DNA of 64,000 nt. Origin: UBA822 sp965249775. GTDB lineage: Bacteria > Gemmatimonadota > Gemmatimonadetes > Longimicrobiales > Gaopeijiaceae. The stretch is taken from positions 1,736,001 to 1,800,000 of the forward strand of contig OZ252253.1 of the NCBI GenBank assembly GCA_965249775.1. The letters are read 5' to 3'. Below, piece by piece: positions 17,633 to 25,211 of this stretch. A program made the position numbers and the translations under genes. The notes below the pieces were generated by a model, which worked only from the letters and a program-made list of their open reading frames with translations, made no database searches and had not been told where the DNA came from. The number at the start of each line of letters is the position of its first letter. The stretch's first letter is position 1.

Positions 17633-20203
17633 ATGGGTGAGGCTGGTAACAACGTAATCGGGATCGTCGGGTCCACCGTCAGCCTGCTACTCGTGGCCAC
17701 GGGGGTGATGGCCGTCTCCAAGCGGATCAGAATCCCCTTTGCGACAGCGCGGATCACGATTCCGTTCACGGTCGGGCTGGTGGTGACGGGGATTGTGCTG
17801 GCGCAGATCGTCCGGTTCGGAGCGGAAGCTTTCCCTCCGATCGCCAACCTTCGGATCTCTTCGGATGTGGCGTTCTTTGTCCTCTTGCCCACGCTGATCT
17901 TCGAGGCTGCGTTCAACCTCGATGCCCGGGCTCTGCGTGAGAACCTGTCGGGTGTCCTGACCCTGGCGGTGCCTGGACTGATCCTCTCCACTGGATTGAT
18001 CGCCGGAGTGATGGTTGTTGCGACACCGCTCGGGTGGGTCGAATCGCTGTTGCTGGGTTCGATCTTGAGCGCGACGGAGCCCGTGTCTGTCTCCCTCCTC
18101 CGTCGACTCGGTGCCCCAAAAAGGCTCATCATCCTCGTGGAGGGAGAAAGTCTCTTCAACGATGCGACAGCTATCGTACTGGCACGTATCCTGACCGTAA
18201 TCCTCCTGGCCGGGGTGGTCGCGAACGGGACCGTCGTGTTCCAGGGCGGCCTGGATTTCCTCGTCATCTTTTTCGGTGGAATGTTACTTGGATGGGCCAG
18301 TGCGGTGCTCGTCGGGATGATCTTGGGGCGAGTCGATGCCGACGCCTTTATCGAGGTCACCCTGACCACGGTTCTGGCTTATGTGTCGTTCCTGGTCGCC
18401 GAAGAAGTTCTCGGCGTAAGCGGTGTGATGGCGACGGTTGTGGCCGGCATGCTCATCGGCGGCTGGGGCAAGGCGAAGATCTCCCCATCGATCGCCGACT
18501 ATCTGGAACGCTTTTGGGGATACATGGCCATGGTGGCCAATGCCCTCATCTTCCTCATGGTCGGCCTGGCGGTCGACTTGGGGGCTCTGGCCGACAGCTT
18601 CCCGCTGCTTCTCGTGGTCATCGCTGCGATGCTCGCCTCCCGGGCGGTCGTCGTATTCGGCCTTGTGCCGGGAATCGGTCGTCTTCCCGCGTACGATCCC
18701 GTCGGCCGCGGTCATCAGGTGGTGATGTTCTGGGGTGGACTTCGGGGCGCACTGGCGCTTGCCGTCGCTCTCAGCCTCCCGGACTTCGGGCGAGAGGTGG
18801 CGGGGTTTGGCGATCTCAATCAGGTCATCGTAGCGCTGGTCATGGGCGCGGTTCTGTTCAGCCTGTTGGCGCAGGGGCTCACCATCGAAGCTCTGGTCAG
18901 AAAACTCAAATTGCACGTGCCCCCGCTGTCCGACCGATTGGCGCGCCTCGAAGGACTCCTCTCCGCCAAGCAGCGGACGTTGGAACGGATTCCAGAGTTG
19001 GAAACAGGTGGGCTTTTCTCGCCCCTCATCTCGGACCAGCTGCGCACGCGATGTGAAGCGAAGATCGAAGCGATGAAGCGTGAGCTGGAGGAGCTCAGAG
19101 AAGAGGGCCTGGATTCCGAGCAGACACGGAGACTTCTCTACCTCCGCTTATTCGGAAAGGAGAACATCCTGTACTACCAGATGTTCTCCCGCGGCCATCT
19201 GACGGAGCGAACGTACCGCAGCTTGGCCCACTCCATCGACCTTCAGATCGAGGGAATCCGACACCAGGGCCGTCTACCCGAGTACACGCTATACCCTCCT
19301 ACCGGCGAGCGCATGGAGAGCACCGTCCATCGGATCTTGGATCGGGTACCCGGTTGGGGCCGGTGGGCAGAGAGGCTGCGGGCGGAGCGGACCGCTCGGG
19401 ATTATGAGATCGCCTGGGCCCGGTCCCAGGTCAGCTTCCAGGTAACGCTTGAATTGGACAAGCTCGATCAAGTCGAGTCGACACCACCCGAAGTCCTTGT
19501 CGACCTCCGGGCCACTTACGAGTATTGGCGGGAACAGGCCCGGGACCGAATCGATGAAAGCGCCGAGCAGTTTCCCGAGTTCGTGAGCTCGGCGCAGGAA
19601 CGTCTAGCCAGGAGAATGGTCCTGCACACAGAGCGTGAAGCCATTGAAGAAAAGGCTCGCGCCGCTCTGATTCCCCAGGGAGTAGCAGAGAGCATGCTCG
19701 AAGACCTGTCGGCAGAGCTGAGGGAGATCCGCGCGAGCCAGCCGGAGAAGCTGACGGTCGGTCCTGAGGAGCTCCTGAAGAACGTGCCGTTCTTCACTGA
19801 TATGCCCGAAGGCGAGTTCTCCGTCGTGGCCGCCAAGCTTCGGCGGAGAACGGTACCAGCCGGTGAGATAATCGTCCGCCAAGGCGGATCGGGTTCCTCA
19901 TTGTTCCTGGTGGCGAGAGGCGTGATCAGAGTGTCGCGGCAAGAGGGTGGAGCCAGTAGGGACTTGGCGACGCTCATCGCAGGGGAATTCTTCGGTGAAA
20001 TGGCGCTACTACACGGGACTCCACGGACGGCGACGTGCCGGGCAATGACTCCGTGTGCTCTCCATGAGTTGCGCAGAGATGATATCGACACGGTTCGAAG
20101 CGTCTGCCCCGAGATCCAACGCGCGTTGGTAGAAGCGGATCGACAGCGTCGTGCCGAGCACAGAGTGTCCCGTCCGGAGAAGACTTTGCCGATCGAGATC
20201 TGA
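17633..20203 (+). CDS. CPA1-type Na+/H+ antiporter with C-terminal cyclic-nucleotide-binding domain
   Basis: An 856-residue inner-membrane cation/proton antiporter. Residues 1-420 or so are the exchanger, with 11-13 hydrophobic helices and the family motif EGESLFNDATAIVLA holding the transport Asp. Residues 430-750 are a long charged, partly helical cytoplasmic region. The last 100 or so residues are a cNMP-binding fold (PAGEIIVRQGGSGSSLFLVARG and GEFFGEMALLHGTPRTATCRA, the phosphate-binding cassette). ATG 17633 has AGGAG seven bases upstream; the frame is open further upstream without protein character. It presumably controls Na+ or pH homeostasis, gated by a nucleotide or used as a structural sensor. 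Confidence 0.88.
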   Translation: MGEAGNNVIGIVGSTVSLLLVATGVMAVSKRIRIPFATARITIPFTVGLVVTGIVLAQIVRFGAEAFPPIANLRISSDVAFFVLLPTLIFEAAFNLDARALRENLSGVLTLAVPGLILSTGLIAGVMVVATPLGWVESLLLGSILSATEPVSVSLLRRLGAPKRLIILVEGESLFNDATAIVLARILTVILLAGVVANGTVVFQGGLDFLVIFFGGMLLGWASAVLVGMILGRVDADAFIEVTLTTVLAYVSFLVAEEVLGVSGVMATVVAGMLIGGWGKAKISPSIADYLERFWGYMAMVANALIFLMVGLAVDLGALADSFPLLLVVIAAMLASRAVVVFGLVPGIGRLPAYDPVGRGHQVVMFWGGLRGALALAVALSLPDFGREVAGFGDLNQVIVALVMGAVLFSLLAQGLTIEALVRKLKLHVPPLSDRLARLEGLLSAKQRTLERIPELETGGLFSPLISDQLRTRCEAKIEAMKRELEELREEGLDSEQTRRLLYLRLFGKENILYYQMFSRGHLTERTYRSLAHSIDLQIEGIRHQGRLPEYTLYPPTGERMESTVHRILDRVPGWGRWAERLRAERTARDYEIAWARSQVSFQVTLELDKLDQVESTPPEVLVDLRATYEYWREQARDRIDESAEQFPEFVSSAQERLARRMVLHTEREAIEEKARAALIPQGVAESMLEDLSAELREIRASQPEKLTVGPEELLKNVPFFTDMPEGEFSVVAAKLRRRTVPAGEIIVRQGGSGSSLFLVARGVIRVSRQEGGASRDLATLIAGEFFGEMALLHGTPRTATCRAMTPCALHELRRDDIDTVRSVCPEIQRALVEADRQRRAEHRVSRPEKTLPIEI

Positions 20204-20270
20204 CCGATCCCGACTCAGTGCTCGTGTGGCCAAGCACATCAGCCCCGACCGCGGTGCATCACCAGCCCAC

Positions 20271-20297
20271 TTGACCTCACGAACCTCCTGTTATTAA
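20271..20297 (+). promoter_or_regulatory. Candidate promoter of the histidine operon
   Basis: TTGACC at 20271-20276 and TATTAA at 20292-20297 are 15 bases apart. The second box ends ten bases before the leader-peptide ATG, so the leader transcript would start almost at the ATG. The same geometry is seen at 7335-7373. The short spacer lowers confidence. Confidence 0.35.
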
Positions 20298-20307
20298 CGT
20301 ATCCGCC

Positions 20308-20388
20308 ATGAAGACTTTGACTCGGCACCATCGGCACCCTCATCATCACCACCCGCTCCCGGGCGGCTGGCTGGGGCTGTGCCACTGA
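20308..20388 (+). CDS. hisL: Histidine operon leader peptide
   Basis: A 26-codon open frame ATG...TGA. Codons 7, 8, 10, 12, 13, 14, 15 and 26 are histidine, so seven of nine codons in positions 7-15 encode His. This is the hallmark of an attenuation leader, as in enterobacterial HisL with its run of seven. It lies just before a terminator hairpin (20421-20446) and 105 bases before hisG. When charged His-tRNA is scarce, ribosomes should stall in codons 7-15 and prevent terminator formation. The product itself has no expected function. Confidence 0.85.
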   Translation: MKTLTRHHRHPHHHHPLPGGWLGLCH

Positions 20389-20420
20389 GTCGAATCGTCT
20401 GACGACCCAAGCGCACCATC

Positions 20421-20446
20421 CGCCGGCCTCCGAGGTCGGCGTTTTT
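20421..20446 (+). terminator. Attenuator terminator of the histidine operon
   Basis: CGCCGGCCT (20421-20429), loop CCG, AGGTCGGCG (20433-20441) form a nine-base-pair stem with one G-T pair, followed directly by TTTTT (20442-20446). It starts 33 bases after the leader stop codon and ends about 48 bases before hisG. A possible competing pairing is GGCGG (20362-20366, inside the leader frame) with CCGCC (20420-20424), which would break the left arm. Confidence 0.8.
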
Positions 20447-20493
20447 CGTTTATGCCTACCTCGGAGTTCCGGCACCACCAACGGAGCTCCTCC

Positions 20494-21372
20494 ATGAGCC
20501 GAAAGATTACCGAAAACGATACCCTGCGCCTCGCGCTGCCGAAGGGCCGCATGCAGGACGCCGTACTCGCGTTGCTGGCCGACGCCGGCATCCGAGTGAC
20601 ACCCACGGCCCGCGGCTACCGGCCCGCCGTGTCCCTTTCCGACTGCGAGGCCAAAATCCTCAAGCACCAGAACATCGTCGAGATGCTCGAGCTGGGGAGC
20701 CGGGACGTGGGATTCGCCGGAGCCGACTGGGTCCAGGAGCTGGATGCCGAGGTTGTGGAGCTCTTGGATACGGGGCTCGACCCCGTGAGTGTTGTGGCGG
20801 CCGCGCCCACGGGCCTCTTCGAGCGCCTCGACGAGATCGGGCGGCCGCTCGTGGTCGCATCCGAGTACGAGACGCTCACCAAGGCGTGGATCGCGCGGCG
20901 AGACCTCGACGCCGAATTCGTGCGCTGTTTTGGCGCCACGGAAGTTTTCCCACCGGAAGACGCCGACGTCATCGTCGACAACACGGCGACCGGCAGCACG
21001 CTCCGGGCGAACGACCTCGAGATCGTCGACACGGTGATCACGTCGTCGACGCGGCTCTACGCGAGTCCCCAAGCCATGCGAAACGAAGTGAAGCGGGAGC
21101 GTATCGAGGATTTGCGCCTGCTGCTCGGAAGCGTGCTCGACGCCCGTAAGAGGGTCATGGTCGAAGTGAACGCCCCCGAAGACCGTCTCGAGGAAGTGGT
21201 ATCGCTCCTACCGTGCATGCGCGAGGCCACCGTGGCCCCGCTTTACGGAAACAGTGGATACGCCGTCAAAGCGGCCGTGCTGAGGGATGAGCTCCCCGAC
21301 ATCATCCCGGCCATCAAAGCTGCCGGGGCTAGCGACGTGGTGGTCACGTCCATCTCGCAGATCGTCCCATGA
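20494..21372 (+). CDS. hisG: ATP phosphoribosyltransferase, long form
   Basis: A 292-residue cytoplasmic enzyme for the first step of histidine synthesis (ATP + PRPP to phosphoribosyl-ATP). The N-terminal motif LALPKGRMQDAVLALL and DVIVDNTATGSTLRAN (PRPP loop) are clear. Length and the C-terminal domain (EVNAPEDRLEEVVSLLP through VVVTSISQIVP) mark the long, HisZ-independent form, which carries the histidine feedback site. The start at 20494 is supported by GGAG 7-8 bases upstream and by homology; an upstream ATG at 20452 lies right behind the terminator T-run. Its stop overlaps the start of the next gene (ATGA). Confidence 0.95.
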   Translation: MSRKITENDTLRLALPKGRMQDAVLALLADAGIRVTPTARGYRPAVSLSDCEAKILKHQNIVEMLELGSRDVGFAGADWVQELDAEVVELLDTGLDPVSVVAAAPTGLFERLDEIGRPLVVASEYETLTKAWIARRDLDAEFVRCFGATEVFPPEDADVIVDNTATGSTLRANDLEIVDTVITSSTRLYASPQAMRNEVKRERIEDLRLLLGSVLDARKRVMVEVNAPEDRLEEVVSLLPCMREATVAPLYGNSGYAVKAAVLRDELPDIIPAIKAAGASDVVVTSISQIVP

Positions 21373-23156
21373 CCGACCCAGGATCACCGCCGGCCGACCG
21401 AGGATCACCGCCGACCGGCCGCGGATCACCCCTCCCTTCGACCTGGATTCCTCGGGATCTCTATGAGGGTCCGGTCCAGCCGGAGCCAGGGGTGCTCAAG
21501 CTCGACGGTAACGAGGGGAGCCCGCCGCCACGCAAGCTCCTCGAGAATCTGGCGGCGGTCGATCTGTCGAGACTCCGGGACTATCCCGACGCCCGTCCCC
21601 TCGAGGCCGAGATCGCGGAACGACTAGGGGTGGATCCGGAACGAGTCGTCGTCACGGCCGGTGCGGACGACGCGCTGGATCGCGCATTCCGGGCCTTTCT
21701 CGCGCCCGGCCGGCGCCTCGTCCTTCCCGTGCCGGCCTTCGAGATGATGTACCGCTTCGCAGCCGTGGTTGGAGGGGAGGTCCTTCCCGTACCGTGGACG
21801 GACGCCTTCCCCACGGACGACGTCATCACTGCCCTCGACGACAGCGTGTCACTCGTCGTGATGATCTCGCCGAACAACCCGACGGGCCGGGTCGCCACCG
21901 CGGCCGATCTGGAGAGAGTCGCAGAGGCCGCCTCCGGAGTAGACTCTGGCGCAGAGTTTGGGGCGATGGTCCTAGTCGATCACGCCTACGTCGAGTACTC
22001 GGATCAGGATCTCACATCGGTCGCCGAGCGGTTCGACAACGTCGTCACAGTGCGCACGTTCTCGAAGGCCTGGGGACTGGCCGGTTGCCGGGTGGGCTAC
22101 GCAGTCGCGTCGCCTCGAGTAGCGACCTTGCTCCGCAACATCGGTAGCCCGTTCCCGGTGGCCGGGCTCTCGTTGGCGGCGGTTCAGGCCCAACTGACGA
22201 CGGGTGAAGCGGCGCTAACCGAGCATGTCGAACGCATCCGGCAGGGGCGTGCCCAAATCACCGAGTGCCTGGCTCGGCACGGCATCGAGACCAGCCCCTC
22301 TCAGGGTAACTTCGTCCTGGCTGATTTCGGTACGCGTTCGGACTTCGTTTTCCGCGGCCTCGCGGCGCTAGGGGTACGGGTTCGACGATTCCCCCACCGT
22401 CCCGAGATCGCCTGTTCCATTCGGATTACGGTGCCTGACCAGGCGGATGACCTGAACAGGCTCCTGGAGGCTCTGGAGATCTGTTTCGCGCCGCAGGCCC
22501 TGCTCTTCGACCTGGACGGCGTGATCGCCGACGTCGAGGCGTCCTACCGCCGGTGCATACGCGAGACGGCGGCCGTATTCGGCGTGGAGGTCACCCCCGA
22601 AGAGGTGGCCACGGAGGTGCTCGCGGGTGACGCCAATAACGACTGGGTGCTGACACAACGTATCCTCGCCGGCCGAGGCGTCGAGGTTTCACTCGATGAC
22701 GTCACGAAGGCCTATCAAGAGGCCTACCTCGGCACCTCCACCTCACCGGGGCTTCGAGAATCCGAACAACTGCTGGTTCCCGTGGATGTCCTTTCTCGCC
22801 TCGCAGAGCGGCTGCCCCTGGCTATCGTGACCGGACGACCGAGAGAGGAGGCCGAGTGGTTCCTGGATAAAGAGGAGCTGACGGATCTCTTCCCCACCGT
22901 CGTGTGCATGGAGGACGGCCCGATCAAGCCTGATCCCGCGCCCGTTCAGCTGGCTCGATCCCGCCTCGCGGTAGAGCGCGCCTGGATGGTAGGTGACACG
23001 CCCGACGACATCAGGGCGGCGGCGGGAGCCGGCGTCCTGCCGATCGGGATCGCCGCACCCGGACCCGACCCGACCGCAAGCGCCACCGCCCTCCGCGATT
23101 CCGGGGCCGCGACCACACTGAGCGCCATTGACGACCTTCTGGATCTACTTCCATGA
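21369..23156 (+). CDS. hisC: Histidinol-phosphate aminotransferase fused to a HAD phosphatase
   Basis: A 595-residue two-domain enzyme. Residues 25-370 are a PLP aminotransferase of the HisC type (SPNNPTGRV; Lys233 in TFSKAWGLAGCRVGY forms the Schiff base). Residues 375-595 are a HAD phosphatase with all four motifs: DLDGVIAD (Asp381, Asp383), IVTGRP, IKPDP and MVGDTPDD. The start of the HAD part (LLFDLDGVIADVEASYRR) resembles the HAD-IA subgroup I know to be linked to histidine genes. As no other histidinol-phosphatase is present, this half probably does that step, so the fusion would catalyse two consecutive reactions. Residues 3-21 are a Gly-Ser-Pro-rich threefold repeat. Confidence 0.9.
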   Translation: MTDPGSPPADRGSPPTGRGSPLPSTWIPRDLYEGPVQPEPGVLKLDGNEGSPPPRKLLENLAAVDLSRLRDYPDARPLEAEIAERLGVDPERVVVTAGADDALDRAFRAFLAPGRRLVLPVPAFEMMYRFAAVVGGEVLPVPWTDAFPTDDVITALDDSVSLVVMISPNNPTGRVATAADLERVAEAASGVDSGAEFGAMVLVDHAYVEYSDQDLTSVAERFDNVVTVRTFSKAWGLAGCRVGYAVASPRVATLLRNIGSPFPVAGLSLAAVQAQLTTGEAALTEHVERIRQGRAQITECLARHGIETSPSQGNFVLADFGTRSDFVFRGLAALGVRVRRFPHRPEIACSIRITVPDQADDLNRLLEALEICFAPQALLFDLDGVIADVEASYRRCIRETAAVFGVEVTPEEVATEVLAGDANNDWVLTQRILAGRGVEVSLDDVTKAYQEAYLGTSTSPGLRESEQLLVPVDVLSRLAERLPLAIVTGRPREEAEWFLDKEELTDLFPTVVCMEDGPIKPDPAPVQLARSRLAVERAWMVGDTPDDIRAAAGAGVLPIGIAAPGPDPTASATALRDSGAATTLSAIDDLLDLLP

Positions 23157-23184
23157 CTACCATCCTCTCTTCGGAGAAGCTGCC

Positions 23185-23784
23185 ATGAGCCGCAATGCCA
23201 CGATCGACCGCAAGACCAACGAGACCGAGATCAGCGTGACGCTCGAGCTAGACGGAAAAGGTTCGTCGGATGTCCAAACGAGCGTAGGCTTTCTCGACCA
23301 CCTGCTCGGCGCTCTCGTCGGCCACGGCCGATTCGACCTCGAGCTTCGCTGCAAAGGGGATCTCGAGGTCGACGACCACCACACCGCGGAAGATTGCGGT
23401 TTGGCACTGGGGAGCGCCCTCGAAGAGGCCCTCGGCGACCGGACCGGAATTACACGTTTCGGTTACGCATACGCACCGCTCGACGAGGCGCTCGCGCGTG
23501 CCGTCGTGGACATCTCCGGGCGGCCCTTCGCTAGCATCGACCTGGGCCTCACGCGCGAGCGCCTGGGCGCACTGTCGTGCGAGAACATTCCACACGTGCT
23601 GAGCTCCCTGGCCATGGCGGCGGGCATCACCCTCCATGTCGACGTGCTCAAGGGCGACAACGATCACCACCGCGCCGAGGCCGCCTTCAAGGCCGTGGCC
23701 CTCGCCCTCCGGGCGGCGGTTGGTGCGTCGGGTTTCGATGACATCCCCTCGACGAAAGGCACGATCGGGGGCGTCGCCTCGTGA
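23185..23784 (+). CDS. hisB: Imidazoleglycerol-phosphate dehydratase
   Basis: A 199-residue enzyme removing water from imidazoleglycerol phosphate. The metal-binding signatures are visible: FLDHLLGALVGHGRFDL, DDHHTAEDCGLALG and KGDNDHHRAEAAFKA. It is the monofunctional form; the phosphatase is on the HisC protein. ATG 23185 has GGAG eight to nine bases upstream and gives the usual N-terminus (SRNATIDRKTNETEI); an in-frame ATG lies upstream at 23152. It lies 28 bases after the hisC-HAD stop, and its own stop overlaps the GTG of the next gene. Confidence 0.95.
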   Translation: MSRNATIDRKTNETEISVTLELDGKGSSDVQTSVGFLDHLLGALVGHGRFDLELRCKGDLEVDDHHTAEDCGLALGSALEEALGDRTGITRFGYAYAPLDEALARAVVDISGRPFASIDLGLTRERLGALSCENIPHVLSSLAMAAGITLHVDVLKGDNDHHRAEAAFKAVALALRAAVGASGFDDIPSTKGTIGGVAS

Positions 23785-25211
23785 GCGATTGCCACGTCGC
23801 CATCATCGACTCGGGTGTGGCCAACCTCGCGGCTGTCGAGAGCGCGCTGGCGGCTCTGGAGGTCGACCACGTGATCACCGGGAGCCCCGACGCGGTGCTC
23901 GAAGCCAGCCACGTGGTGCTGCCCGGCGTGGGGCGGTACTCCGCCGGCCTCGATACGCTCCGCCGCCACGGCCTAGACGAGGCGGTACGAGACGTACACG
24001 AGAGGGGGACGCCACTTCTCGCGATCTGCCTCGGAATGCAGATGCTCGGGGAAGGAAGTGACGAAAGTCCGGATACGGAGGGGCTCGGCGTTGTCGCCGG
24101 ACGGCTACAACGACTGCCCGACTCGGTGCGCGTGCCCCACCTCGGGTGGAATCAGGTCAGCACCGGGGAGGACTCTGGCCTTCCGAGCGGCACGGCCGCC
24201 TTCGCCAACTCGTACTACCTGCCGACGCCCCCCACCGGGTGGTCCGCTGGTTGGACCACCCACGGGGAGAAGTTCGTCTCCATGCTCGCCCAGGGGCGGA
24301 CGCTCGCATGCCAGTTTCACCCGGAGCTGTCCGCCGCCTTCGGGATGGGGCTCATCCGCGACTGGCTCAGCGGGGAGCTCCAGGTGCGCCCAGCCGAGGC
24401 TGACACCGGCGAGGGGAGTTCAGCCCCAGGCGGGAGCAACAATCAGGACGCATGGCGCGAAGTGGCGCCCCGGATCGTCCCCTGTCTCGACGTGAAGGAC
24501 GGAAGGGTCGTGAAAGGCATCAAATTCCAGAATCTCCGGGACGCGGGTGACCCGGCGGACCAGGCCGGAGAGTACGAACGCCAGGGGGCGGACGAGATCG
24601 TCATTCTCGACATCGGAGCCTCAGCCGAGGCGCGCGAGACACAGCGCGAAACGGTGCGGGCCGTGCGGCGGCGCATCCACATTCCGCTTACGGTCGGTGG
24701 CGGAGTCCGTACCGTAGACGACGCACGGGGTCTCCTCGCGGCAGGCGCCGACAAGGTGAGCGTCAACACGGCCGCCGTCCGCGATCCGAGCCTTCTGGAG
24801 CGACTGAGTCAGTCATTCGGCACGCAGTGCGTGGTGCTGGCCATCGACGCCCGCCGCCTGGGCGAGAGTTGGGACACGCTTGTGGTGGGCGGGCGAGAGC
24901 CAACCGGTATCGACGCGATCGAGTGGGCACGAGAGGGCACGGACCTCGGCGCCGGAGAGATCCTGCTGACCAGTTGGGACCGGGACGGGACGCGCGAGGG
25001 CTGTGACACCGATTTGCTCGAAACCATGCGCGAGGCGGTGGACGTGCCGGTCATCGCGTCCGGTGGCATCGGCACACCGGAGGACGTGGCGACGGCATTC
25101 CGGGCGGGTGCCGATGCAGTGTTGGCCGCATCGGTCTTCCATGACGGGGACCTCACGGTCGGCCAGATCAAGAGCTATGTGGCGGACCAAGGATTGGCGA
25201 TACGCCCATGA
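23781..25211 (+). CDS. hisHF: Imidazole glycerol phosphate synthase, HisH-HisF fusion
   Basis: A 476-residue fusion of glutaminase and cyclase. Residues 1-200 are the HisH class I amidotransferase, with Cys83 in LLAICLGMQML and His180/Glu182 in QFHPELS. A Gly-Ser-rich linker follows at about 203-225. Residues 228-476 are the HisF barrel, with Asp237 in IVPCLDVKDGRVVKG and Asp356 in VVLAIDARRLG as the two catalytic acids. It converts PRFAR plus glutamine-derived ammonia to IGP and AICAR. Most bacteria have separate subunits; yeast and plants have the same domain order fused. The GTG start overlaps the hisB stop. Confidence 0.93.
   Translation: MSDCHVAIIDSGVANLAAVESALAALEVDHVITGSPDAVLEASHVVLPGVGRYSAGLDTLRRHGLDEAVRDVHERGTPLLAICLGMQMLGEGSDESPDTEGLGVVAGRLQRLPDSVRVPHLGWNQVSTGEDSGLPSGTAAFANSYYLPTPPTGWSAGWTTHGEKFVSMLAQGRTLACQFHPELSAAFGMGLIRDWLSGELQVRPAEADTGEGSSAPGGSNNQDAWREVAPRIVPCLDVKDGRVVKGIKFQNLRDAGDPADQAGEYERQGADEIVILDIGASAEARETQRETVRAVRRRIHIPLTVGGGVRTVDDARGLLAAGADKVSVNTAAVRDPSLLERLSQSFGTQCVVLAIDARRLGESWDTLVVGGREPTGIDAIEWAREGTDLGAGEILLTSWDRDGTREGCDTDLLETMREAVDVPVIASGGIGTPEDVATAFRAGADAVLAASVFHDGDLTVGQIKSYVADQGLAIRP

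Noticed and set aside
20452..20493. Earlier ATG for hisG
   Set aside because: It lies directly behind the terminator T run without a ribosome site, and the extra residues are not in HisG proteins.
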